NCBI RefSeq assembly: GCF_024741235.1
Contig: NZ_JANSKA010000005.1
Span: forward strand, 124,001-188,000
Direction: 5' to 3'
DNA from: Tractidigestivibacter montrealensis
GTDB taxonomy: Bacteria; Actinomycetota; Coriobacteriia; Coriobacteriales; Atopobiaceae
DNA length: 64,000 nt
The position numbers were made by a program, and so were the translations under genes. Below are positions 42,948-49,805 of this stretch, piece by piece. How positions within the stretch are numbered: position 1 is the stretch's first letter; each line of letters starts with the position of its first letter. Under the pieces are notes generated by a model. The model was not told the origin of the DNA and ran no database searches. It saw only the letters and a list, made by a program, of their open reading frames with translations.

Positions 42948-44432
42948 ATGCAGAAGAGGGAACGCCGCTACGACGTCGTGGTCATTGGGGCCGGTGTCTC
43001 CGGCTGCGCCACGGCACGAGAGCTTGCGAAGACCACGGCGAGCGTCTGCGTGGTCGAGAGCGAGGATGACGTCTGCTGTGGCACGTCCAAGGCCAACTCG
43101 GCCATCGTGCACGCCGGTTACGACGCCATGCCCGGCTCGCTCATGGCTCGACTCAATGTCGAGGGCAACTCCCTCATGTACGAGCTGGCAAAGAAGCTGC
43201 AGTTCACAGTCAAGAACATTGGCTCCCTCGTCGTGTGCACAAGCGAGCGCGACATGGGAGGGCTCCGCGAGCTCTTCGCGCGAGGTGTGGCCAATGGTGT
43301 GCCCGACCTCCAGATTGTTGACCGAGACACGCTTCGTTCCATGGAGCCCAACATTTCGCCGAATGCCGTCGGCGCGCTCTGGGCGCCAACGGCCGGCATC
43401 GTTGATCCCTTTGGGCTGAACGTTGCCCTTGCCGAGAATGCCGCAGCCAACGGAGTCGAGTTCATCTTTGATGCCCCGGTTACGGCCATCGAGCGCAGGC
43501 CGGAGGGCGGCTTTGCCCTTGAGACCCCATGCGGCCGCATCCTTTCTTGCTGCGTGGTGAATGCTGCAGGCGTCTACGCGGACCAGATTCACAACATGGT
43601 CTGCGAGGACAAGCTGGAGATTATCCCGCGCCGCGGACAGTACATGCTTCTTGACACCACTGCAGGCAACCACGTGCACCACGTGGTCTTTGCGCTTCCC
43701 TCCAAGATGGGCAAGGGCGTGCTCGTCTCGCCCACCATCCACGGCAATCTCATTGTTGGCCCCACAGCCGAAGACATCCAGGACAAGGAGGGCACCGACA
43801 CCACGGCGGCCGGCCTTGCCGAGGTGGCCGAGAAGTGCGGCATCACCGTGGCCGACGTCCCCCTCCGCGAGGTCATCACGTCTTTCTCCGGTCTGCGCGC
43901 GCACCGTGCCGAGCACGAGTTTCTCATTGGCGAAAACCCTTCGGCGCCTGGCTTTGTGGACTGCTCCGCCATCGAGTCGCCGGGCCTCACGGCATCCCCT
44001 GCCATCGGACGCATGGTCGCTGGCATCGTGACAAACATGCTTGGGCTAGAGAGGAAGCCCGCTGACGAATTTGTGGACACGCGACACGGCATCCCCAACA
44101 TGAACGACCTTTCCTTCGAGGAGTGGGGAAGTCTCTGCGAGAAGAACCCCCTCTACGGCAGAGTCATTTGCCGGTGCTGCCATGTGACCGAGGCGCAGAT
44201 CGTCGACGCCATCCATCGTCCCGTGGGAGCTCGCTCGCTCGACGGCGTCAAGCGGCGCACGGGGGCCTGCATGGGCCGCTGCCAGGCCGGCTTCTGCACA
44301 CCCAAGATCATGGAAATCCTCTCTCGAGAGCTCCCCGACGTGACCATGGAGAACGTCACCAAGGCAGATCCTGGGTCCGAGTTCATCGAGGGTCATGTGA
44401 AGGACTCCATCGCAAGGGAGGACCGCGCATGA
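42948..44432 (+). CDS. FAD-dependent dehydrogenase with BFD-like Fe-S domain (GlpA-type)
   Basis: 494 aa. An N-terminal FAD module starts VVVIGAGVSGCATA; the substrate half matches FAD-dependent glycerol-3-phosphate/2-hydroxyglutarate oxidoreductases (KANSAIVHAGYDAMPGS, PRRGQYMLLD, FSGLRAHR). The C-terminal [2Fe-2S] BFD-like domain holds C408-R-C410-C411 and C441, C445 and C450. In anaerobes this first gene of a trio with the next two forms an anaerobic glycerol-3-phosphate dehydrogenase-like complex. ATG 42948 has GAGGAGGGG about 7 nt upstream. Confidence 0.85.
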   Translation: MQKRERRYDVVVIGAGVSGCATARELAKTTASVCVVESEDDVCCGTSKANSAIVHAGYDAMPGSLMARLNVEGNSLMYELAKKLQFTVKNIGSLVVCTSERDMGGLRELFARGVANGVPDLQIVDRDTLRSMEPNISPNAVGALWAPTAGIVDPFGLNVALAENAAANGVEFIFDAPVTAIERRPEGGFALETPCGRILSCCVVNAAGVYADQIHNMVCEDKLEIIPRRGQYMLLDTTAGNHVHHVVFALPSKMGKGVLVSPTIHGNLIVGPTAEDIQDKEGTDTTAAGLAEVAEKCGITVADVPLREVITSFSGLRAHRAEHEFLIGENPSAPGFVDCSAIESPGLTASPAIGRMVAGIVTNMLGLERKPADEFVDTRHGIPNMNDLSFEEWGSLCEKNPLYGRVICRCCHVTEAQIVDAIHRPVGARSLDGVKRRTGACMGRCQAGFCTPKIMEILSRELPDVTMENVTKADPGSEFIEGHVKDSIAREDRA

Positions 44433-45703
44433 GCGACTACGACGTCATTGTCATTGGCGGTGGTCCCGCTGGGCTTGCCGCGGCAACTTCTGCACGTGGT
44501 GAGGGCAAGCGCTCCGTTCTGGTAATCGAGCGCGACCAGAAGCTCGGCGGCATTCTCAACCAGTGCATACACAATGGGTTTGGCCTCATCACCTTCAACG
44601 AGGAGCTCACCGGCCCCGAGTACGCCGATCGCTTTGAGATGCTCGCACGTGACGCGGGCGTGGAGTTCCTTCTCGATACCATGGTGCTGGACGTCTCGCC
44701 TGACCGCGTGGTCACCTGCGTGAGCGAAGCGTGCGGCATGCAGCGTATTACCGCAGGTGCCGTCGTCCTTGCGATGGGCTGCCGCGAGCGGCCGCGAGGA
44801 GCGCTCAACATCCCCGGCTTCAGGCCGGCGGGGGTCTACACCGCAGGTACGGCCCAGCGGCTGGTGAACATCGAGGGCCTCATGCCCGGCCGCGAGGTCG
44901 TTATCCTTGGCTCCGGCGACATTGGCCTCATCATGGCACGCCGCATGACGCTCGAGGGGGCCCACGTTGCCTGCGTGGCAGAGCTCATGCCCTACTCGGG
45001 CGGCCTCAAGCGAAACATCGTCCAGTGCCTGGATGACTTTGGCATCCCGCTACTCCTCTCGCATACCGTCACGCGTGTCGAGGGCAAGCGCCGGGTCGAG
45101 GCCGTATGGATTGCCCAGGTGGACGAGAAGGGTCGGCCCATCTCCGGCACCGAGAATCGCTATCCCTGCGACACGTTGCTCCTCTCGGTGGGGCTCCTGC
45201 CCGAGAACGAGCTCTCGCGCGCGGCAGGCGTCGCGCTTTCACGCGTGACGCGCGGCCCGGTGGTAAACGAGAGCCTTGAGACCAGCGTGCCCGGCATCTT
45301 TGCCTGCGGTAACGTCCTGCACGTGCACGACCTTGTCGACTACGTTTCGCAGGAGGCAACGGCAGCCGGCGCCGCGGCGGGTGCGTGGGCGGACGCCTGC
45401 GCACAGCACCAGGCGCACGACGAGGAGCCTGGCATTCCCGTTGTGGCTGAGGGTGGCGTCCGCTACACGGTGCCGCAGTCCATCGACCCCGAGCGCATGC
45501 TGGAGAAGCTCACCATTCGATTCCGTGTCGGAGGTGTCTTCGAGGACAGGCGCATCTGCGTGTACCTGGGTGACGAGCGGGTCATTTCCAAGCGGCGACC
45601 CATCCTCGTGCCCGGCGAGATGGAAGACGTCACGCTCAAGCGAGAGGACCTTCTCGCCAGGCCAGGCCTTGAGAAGATCGTTGTGACGCTCGAGGAGGCA
45701 TAG
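44429..45703 (+). CDS. NAD(P)/FAD-dependent oxidoreductase (GlpB-like partner)
   Basis: 424 aa. FAD-binding VIGGGPAGLAAA near the N-terminus, IERDQKLGGILNQCIHNGFG, a CRERPRGALNIPG block and an inner dinucleotide-binding GSGDIGLIMARR motif (about residue 160). Pyridine-nucleotide-disulfide fold but with no CxxxxC redox disulfide. It overlaps the previous gene by 4 nt and is the usual second member of the FAD/FAD/DUF1667 trio. Confidence 0.85.
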   Translation: MSDYDVIVIGGGPAGLAAATSARGEGKRSVLVIERDQKLGGILNQCIHNGFGLITFNEELTGPEYADRFEMLARDAGVEFLLDTMVLDVSPDRVVTCVSEACGMQRITAGAVVLAMGCRERPRGALNIPGFRPAGVYTAGTAQRLVNIEGLMPGREVVILGSGDIGLIMARRMTLEGAHVACVAELMPYSGGLKRNIVQCLDDFGIPLLLSHTVTRVEGKRRVEAVWIAQVDEKGRPISGTENRYPCDTLLLSVGLLPENELSRAAGVALSRVTRGPVVNESLETSVPGIFACGNVLHVHDLVDYVSQEATAAGAAAGAWADACAQHQAHDEEPGIPVVAEGGVRYTVPQSIDPERMLEKLTIRFRVGGVFEDRRICVYLGDERVISKRRPILVPGEMEDVTLKREDLLARPGLEKIVVTLEEA

Positions 45704-45705
45704 CA

Positions 45706-46068
45706 ATGGAGACTAGAACGCTTACTTGCATCCGCTGCCCTCGAGGCTGCACCGTGGCCGTCACCCTGGCGGATGATGGCACTATCACCAGCGTCACAGG
45801 CAACTCCTGCATGCGTGGTGACAAGTACGCCCGTGACGAGGTCACGCACCCCGTTCGCGTGGTGACCACCACGGTTCCGGTTGTGGGCTCAGCGACGGAG
45901 AAGATGGTCTCGGTCAAGACGGCGGGTGACGTCCCCAAGGGCCGCGTCTTCGACGTTGTGCGAGCCCTCACGGACGTTACGGCAACCGCACCGGTTCACA
46001 TTGGCGACGTCATTCTCGCCGATGTCGCTGGAACCGGAATAGACATAGTGGCAACAAAGGACGCATAG
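45706..46068 (+). CDS. DUF1667 Cys-rich partner protein
   Basis: 120 aa. The N-terminal CIRCPRGC motif (residues 8-13) and CMRGDKYARDEV, then a beta-rich body VRVVTTTVPVVGS, are typical of DUF1667. The cysteines probably bind an Fe-S cluster and pass electrons to or from the two flavoproteins above it. It is separated from its upstream neighbour by 2 nt, so the three form one operon. Confidence 0.88.
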   Translation: METRTLTCIRCPRGCTVAVTLADDGTITSVTGNSCMRGDKYARDEVTHPVRVVTTTVPVVGSATEKMVSVKTAGDVPKGRVFDVVRALTDVTATAPVHIGDVILADVAGTGIDIVATKDA

Positions 46069-46113
46069 GGACCAGGAGGAAAACACCCCCCAAGGGGCGG
46101 CTCACGCTCCTAT

Positions 46114-46314
46114 CTACCTTCGGTAGCGCAGCGAGACCTCCAGGAACTCTGCCTTGCCTGCAATATAGTCGGCGTAGGCCGTCTCGGGATCGAGGCCGTG
46201 GTAGGCGGCGCAGAACCCGCACTGGTCGCAGCCGGCAATGCAGGGGAAGCGCTCCTTCACGTACGCGCGTCGCTTCTCCTCGGTCGAGTCCACTACCTGC
46301 GGTGCATTGCTCAT
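46114..46314 (-). CDS. 66-aa cysteine-rich protein
   Basis: Small cytoplasmic protein with an uninterrupted helix-rich body and four cysteines in C-x3-C-x2-C-x2-C (CIAGCDQCGFC) around residues 26-36. The pattern suggests a single metal or Fe-S site. The start is the ATG at 46314 with GGGAGGG about 8 nt upstream; a longer frame adds seven residues. It is divergent from the isochorismatase-like gene at 46425, on the opposite strand. I do not recognise a family. Confidence 0.6.
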   Translation of the reverse strand: MSNAPQVVDSTEEKRRAYVKERFPCIAGCDQCGFCAAYHGLDPETAYADYIAGKAEFLEVSLRYRR

Positions 46315-46424
46315 TGACCTCGTCCCTCCCTGCATGCAAAAGGTGCCCGTCCCGCGTGGGACGGCAAACTCCCGGTCCCAAAGGGTACCATGAGCACGTA
46401 CCCCAACGGAAACCGGAGGACATC

Positions 46425-47006
46425 ATGAACATCAACGCAGCCTCGACTGCTCTGCTTGTCATTGACATTCTCGTGACAGACGCATCTGACTCGCTTTACA
46501 ACCCAGATCCCCAAGAAGAGGCACTCGTCGCCAAGGCCGTGCAGGTCACACGTGCGGCGAGAAGTGCCGGCCTCCCCGTGCTCTTCCTCTGCGACCAGCA
46601 CATCCCCGACGTGGACCGGGAGCTTGCGCTCTGGGGCGAGCACGGCGTCAAGGGCAAGGCTCACCCGCACCCCGCACTCGAAGCAGGCAGCGGCCCGCGT
46701 GACTTCGTGATTCCCAAGAGGCGCTACTCGGGCTTCTTCCAGACGGATCTCGACCTCACCCTGCGCGAGCTTGGCGTCAGGACTGTCATCGCAGTGGGGG
46801 AGGACACCAACATCTGCGTCCTGCATACCCTCGCCGACGCCTGGAACCTGGGCTACGACTCCGTTGTGGTGTCAGACGCCACGCGCACCTTCCTCGTGGG
46901 CACCCAAGAGGGCGCGCTCGAGCACATGCAGCGCTGCTTTGGCACGAAGGTTGCCACCACCAATCAAGTCCTCGCCGCACTCGGCACCGAACCCGCTCGC
47001 AGCTAG
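46425..47006 (+). CDS. isochorismatase-family cysteine hydrolase
   Basis: 193 aa. The catalytic triad of the family is visible: Asp14 (LLVIDIL), Lys98 (IPKRRYSG) and Cys131 (NICVLHT). The fold covers nicotinamidases, isochorismatases and related amidases; the usual metal-binding residues of nicotinamidase are not obvious, so the substrate is open. ATG 46425 has CCGGAGGA upstream, and the thioesterase starts 8 nt after its stop. Confidence 0.82.
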   Translation: MNINAASTALLVIDILVTDASDSLYNPDPQEEALVAKAVQVTRAARSAGLPVLFLCDQHIPDVDRELALWGEHGVKGKAHPHPALEAGSGPRDFVIPKRRYSGFFQTDLDLTLRELGVRTVIAVGEDTNICVLHTLADAWNLGYDSVVVSDATRTFLVGTQEGALEHMQRCFGTKVATTNQVLAALGTEPARS

Positions 47007-47014
47007 GGGGACGC

Positions 47015-47512
47015 ATGGCTGAGAGGACCTATTCCAAGGGAAAGAAGAGCGTATCCGACTCGCTCACCGAGTCGATCAAGTCCGTACGCTACGAGGACAT
47101 CAACGGCGTCAACCGGCTCTTTGGTGGCCGTCTCATGGAGTGGATTGACGAGACCGCCGGCATCGCGGCACGCCGCCACTGCGGCGGGGACGTCACTACC
47201 GCCTGCGTCGACCAGCTCACCTTCAAGCATCCGGCCTTCCTCAACGACGTGGTGGTCATTGTCGCAGCGGTGACCTACGTTGGCCGCACCTCAATGGAGG
47301 TACGCGTGGATTCGTACGCCGAGGACGTCCATACCGGGGAGCGCCGTCTCATCAACGTTGCCTACCTCACCGAGGTCTGCGTGGACGAGAAGGGTAAGCC
47401 CACACCCGTCGAGTACGGGCTCTCGCTCGAGACAGACGAGGAACGCCGCGAGAACCAAGACGCCCTCAAGCGCATCATCTTTCGCAAGACCCGTGCTGCA
47501 GAGGGGTTCTAG
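47015..47512 (+). CDS. acyl-CoA thioesterase, hotdog fold (YciA-like)
   Basis: 165 aa. NRLFGGRLMEWIDETAGIAARRHCGG is the hotdog helix with the catalytic Asp, followed by the DQLTFKHPAFLNDVV strand and VGRTSMEVRV. It is close to YciA/Acot-like acyl-CoA hydrolases. Cytoplasmic. GGGGGACGC precedes the ATG, and a small gap of 5 nt leads to the protease gene. Confidence 0.85.
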   Translation: MAERTYSKGKKSVSDSLTESIKSVRYEDINGVNRLFGGRLMEWIDETAGIAARRHCGGDVTTACVDQLTFKHPAFLNDVVVIVAAVTYVGRTSMEVRVDSYAEDVHTGERRLINVAYLTEVCVDEKGKPTPVEYGLSLETDEERRENQDALKRIIFRKTRAAEGF

Positions 47513-47517
47513 CCACT

Positions 47518-48321
47518 ATGCAGCAGGAGGATGACTCATATCGTCCAAGGCACGCGAGAAGATCGCTCCGCCACGCCGCTCTGCGCTTCCGTCGCCGCAT
47601 CAGACGCCTTCCGCGGCGAGACGTCCTTCTCGCCGCCGCCCTGGGGGTTGCCACCGCAGCAGTGATTGCTGCGGTGGTCGCCCTCGTCTTGCCAGAGGCC
47701 GAGCAACCCGGAGAAACCTGGGCGACCGCAATCGACACTACCGGTACGCAGCGCGCCGTTGCCTATGACGAGGAGGTCGTGCCGGTCACGCAGGCGCCAC
47801 AGTCCACACCCAAAGACGAGTGGCACCAGGGCTCCATGCCCTACCTCTACCAGATTGATCCGCAGTACAAGGACTACCCGTACAGCAATGGGACCCTGGA
47901 GAAGCAGGGTTGCGGCCCCACGTCGCTCTCGATGGTCTACATCGACCTCACCGGCAACACGACCTACGGCCCCACCGAGATGGCCGACTTTGCTACCGAG
48001 AACGGCTACTCGACGGATGGCGACGGCTCTTCGTGGCTTCTCATGTCTGAGGGCGCCGAGAAGCTCGGGCTCGCTAGCACGTCAGTCGCCAACACCCCCG
48101 AGGCGCTCGCGGCAGAGCTCGAAGCCGGCCATCCCATCATCTGCAATATGGCACCCGGCATCTTCACCAAGGTTGGGCACTACATAGCCATCGCGGGCCT
48201 CGACGACAAGGGCAAGGCCCTCGTGCACGACTCAAACAGCCGTGCCCGCAGTCTCTGGCACTGGGACCTCTCAATTATCTGCGAGCAGGCGCGTGCCATC
48301 TGGAGCTTCTCGGTAGCCTAA
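47518..48321 (+). CDS. membrane-anchored C39-like cysteine protease
   Basis: 267 aa. A strongly basic N-terminus (residues 1-38) precedes one membrane segment (about 40-63), then an extracytoplasmic C39/papain-like domain with Cys132 (GCGPTS), His221 (VGHYIAI) and Asp238 (HDSNSR). Single-pass, type II topology. Such proteins are common in Coriobacteriia and other Gram-positives; there is no ABC transporter or bacteriocin nearby, so it is not a leader peptidase of a secretion system. Its substrate is unknown. Confidence 0.82.
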   Translation: MQQEDDSYRPRHARRSLRHAALRFRRRIRRLPRRDVLLAAALGVATAAVIAAVVALVLPEAEQPGETWATAIDTTGTQRAVAYDEEVVPVTQAPQSTPKDEWHQGSMPYLYQIDPQYKDYPYSNGTLEKQGCGPTSLSMVYIDLTGNTTYGPTEMADFATENGYSTDGDGSSWLLMSEGAEKLGLASTSVANTPEALAAELEAGHPIICNMAPGIFTKVGHYIAIAGLDDKGKALVHDSNSRARSLWHWDLSIICEQARAIWSFSVA

Positions 48322-48338
48322 CCTGTTCGCTCGTGGTG

Positions 48339-48857
48339 CTATGAAAGGAACTGGTCCCGGAGCAAAGCGAGGCCCGTCTTGGTCTTGAAGATCTTGGCCG
48401 CCGCAGACTCCGCCATACGTCGCCTCGCCCCGGGCCTCTCCATGGCGTCCTCGTAGATGTTCACCAGGAAGTCTGCCTCGACCAGAACCTGAAGGTCCAT
48501 GTCGTGGATGTCCGCGTAGCTGTGATGGTGTGCTATGAGCCAGCACACGCGGTCAACCTCTGCTGGCTCGTAGCCGGTGGCTTCAAGCAGCGGGCGCGCA
48601 ACGCCGGGGCCAAGCTCCTCCTGGTGCTTGCCTGAGGTGTCGTGGTAGATACGCTCGGACTCATGGATGCCGCTGTCGTGGACAATTGCCGCCGCCTCGA
48701 GCGTATGCAAGGTCTCCTCGTCAAGCCCCTCTGCCATGCCAATGGTGCGGGCAAGGGCGCGCACCTTCACAAAGTGCTGGATGCGCTTGGGGTCTCCCTT
48801 GTCGTAATCGAACATCGCAAGTTCAAGGGCCGTGTGGTCCTGGGGTTTCGTTCTCAT
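48339..48857 (-). CDS. HD-domain phosphohydrolase
   Basis: 172 aa. The His of QHFVKVRALA and the HD pair AAIVHDSGIH, the HHHSY histidines and the late Asp of EADFLVN match the HD metal-binding core. The substrate is unknown. ATG 48857 has GAAAGG 9 nt upstream on the minus strand; a TTG at 48863 is less likely. It converges with the C39 gene with only 17 nt between. Confidence 0.8.
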   Translation of the reverse strand: MRTKPQDHTALELAMFDYDKGDPKRIQHFVKVRALARTIGMAEGLDEETLHTLEAAAIVHDSGIHESERIYHDTSGKHQEELGPGVARPLLEATGYEPAEVDRVCWLIAHHHSYADIHDMDLQVLVEADFLVNIYEDAMERPGARRRMAESAAAKIFKTKTGLALLRDQFLS

Positions 48858-49130
48858 CTTCAATGCCTTTCTCGCGTTACCCGTTGAGGCGCACCAATCT
48901 TATGACGCCTCTGTCCTGCATCGTGCCGGGTCGGTGGCCTAGCCGCACAAGCGAAACCTTTCCTATTGGTGTGCGTCTAACCGTACACACCTGTTAGGAT
49001 ATGTTCAGATGTGATTGAGACGGCACGGTATGGCACAGACGCGTCCATTTGGGCGTGTCGCGTTTCTCATGGCAAGGGGGCGTGAGGGGCGCCTGTTTTT
49101 CGTGCCGTAAGCGCACAGGAGAGGAAGCGC

Positions 49131-49802
49131 ATGGAGGAAGTCAAGGTAATCGAGCTCAAAGAGAGCGTGTTTGCCGACAATGACGCCGAGGCAGACCGCG
49201 TGCGAGAAGATCTTAGGTCACGCGGGCAGTTCCTCCTCAACGTCATGAGCTCCCCGGGAGCGGGCAAGACAACCACGCTCACGCGCCTTATCAATTTGCT
49301 CAAGGACACGTATCGCATCGGCGTGATGGAAGCGGACATCGACGGCGCCGTGGACACCGACCACATCATCACGCAGACGGGTGCCCGCGCCATCCAGCTC
49401 CATACGGGCGGCATGTGCCACCTTGATGCCGGCATGACGCGCACGGGCATCGACTCCCTTGATGCCACGGGGCTCGACCTGGTCTTCCTTGAGAACGTTG
49501 GCAACCTCGTGTGCCCTGCCGAGTTCGATACCGGCGCTTCCAGGAACGCCGTGATCCTCTCCGTCCCAGAGGGCGACGACAAGCCCCTCAAGTACCCGCT
49601 CATGTTCGAGAAGGCCGACGTCGTGCTTCTCAACAAGATTGACGTGCTGCCGTACTTTGACTTTGACCTCGATACCTTCGAGACCTACCTGCGCCAGCGC
49701 AATCCCAACTGCCAGCTCATCAAGATATCTGCCAAGACGGGCGAGGGCATGGACCAGCTCGCCGATTGGGTTCGCCGCGAAATCGACCTCTGGAGGGCGT
49801 AA
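49131..49802 (+). CDS. hypB: hydrogenase/nickel incorporation GTPase HypB
   Basis: 223 aa. SIMIBI-class GTPase that loads nickel onto [NiFe]-hydrogenase precursors or other nickel enzymes. P-loop SPGAGKTTTL from residue 41, ADIDGAVDTD, the metal site C96-H97 (GGMCHLDAG), the hallmark ENVGNLVCPAEFDTGA and the NKIDVLPY G4 motif. It lacks the N-terminal CxxCGC and His-rich nickel store of some HypBs. The 273-nt gap upstream (48858-49130) shows no gene; a TAGGAT near 48997 may be a -10. The ATG has GAGAGGA upstream. Confidence 0.94.
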   Translation: MEEVKVIELKESVFADNDAEADRVREDLRSRGQFLLNVMSSPGAGKTTTLTRLINLLKDTYRIGVMEADIDGAVDTDHIITQTGARAIQLHTGGMCHLDAGMTRTGIDSLDATGLDLVFLENVGNLVCPAEFDTGASRNAVILSVPEGDDKPLKYPLMFEKADVVLLNKIDVLPYFDFDLDTFETYLRQRNPNCQLIKISAKTGEGMDQLADWVRREIDLWRA

Positions 49803-49805
49803 GAG

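Noticed and set aside
46069-46113. Terminator hairpin after the DUF1667 gene
   Set aside because: The CCCC/GGGG pairing is short and no T-run follows on either strand.
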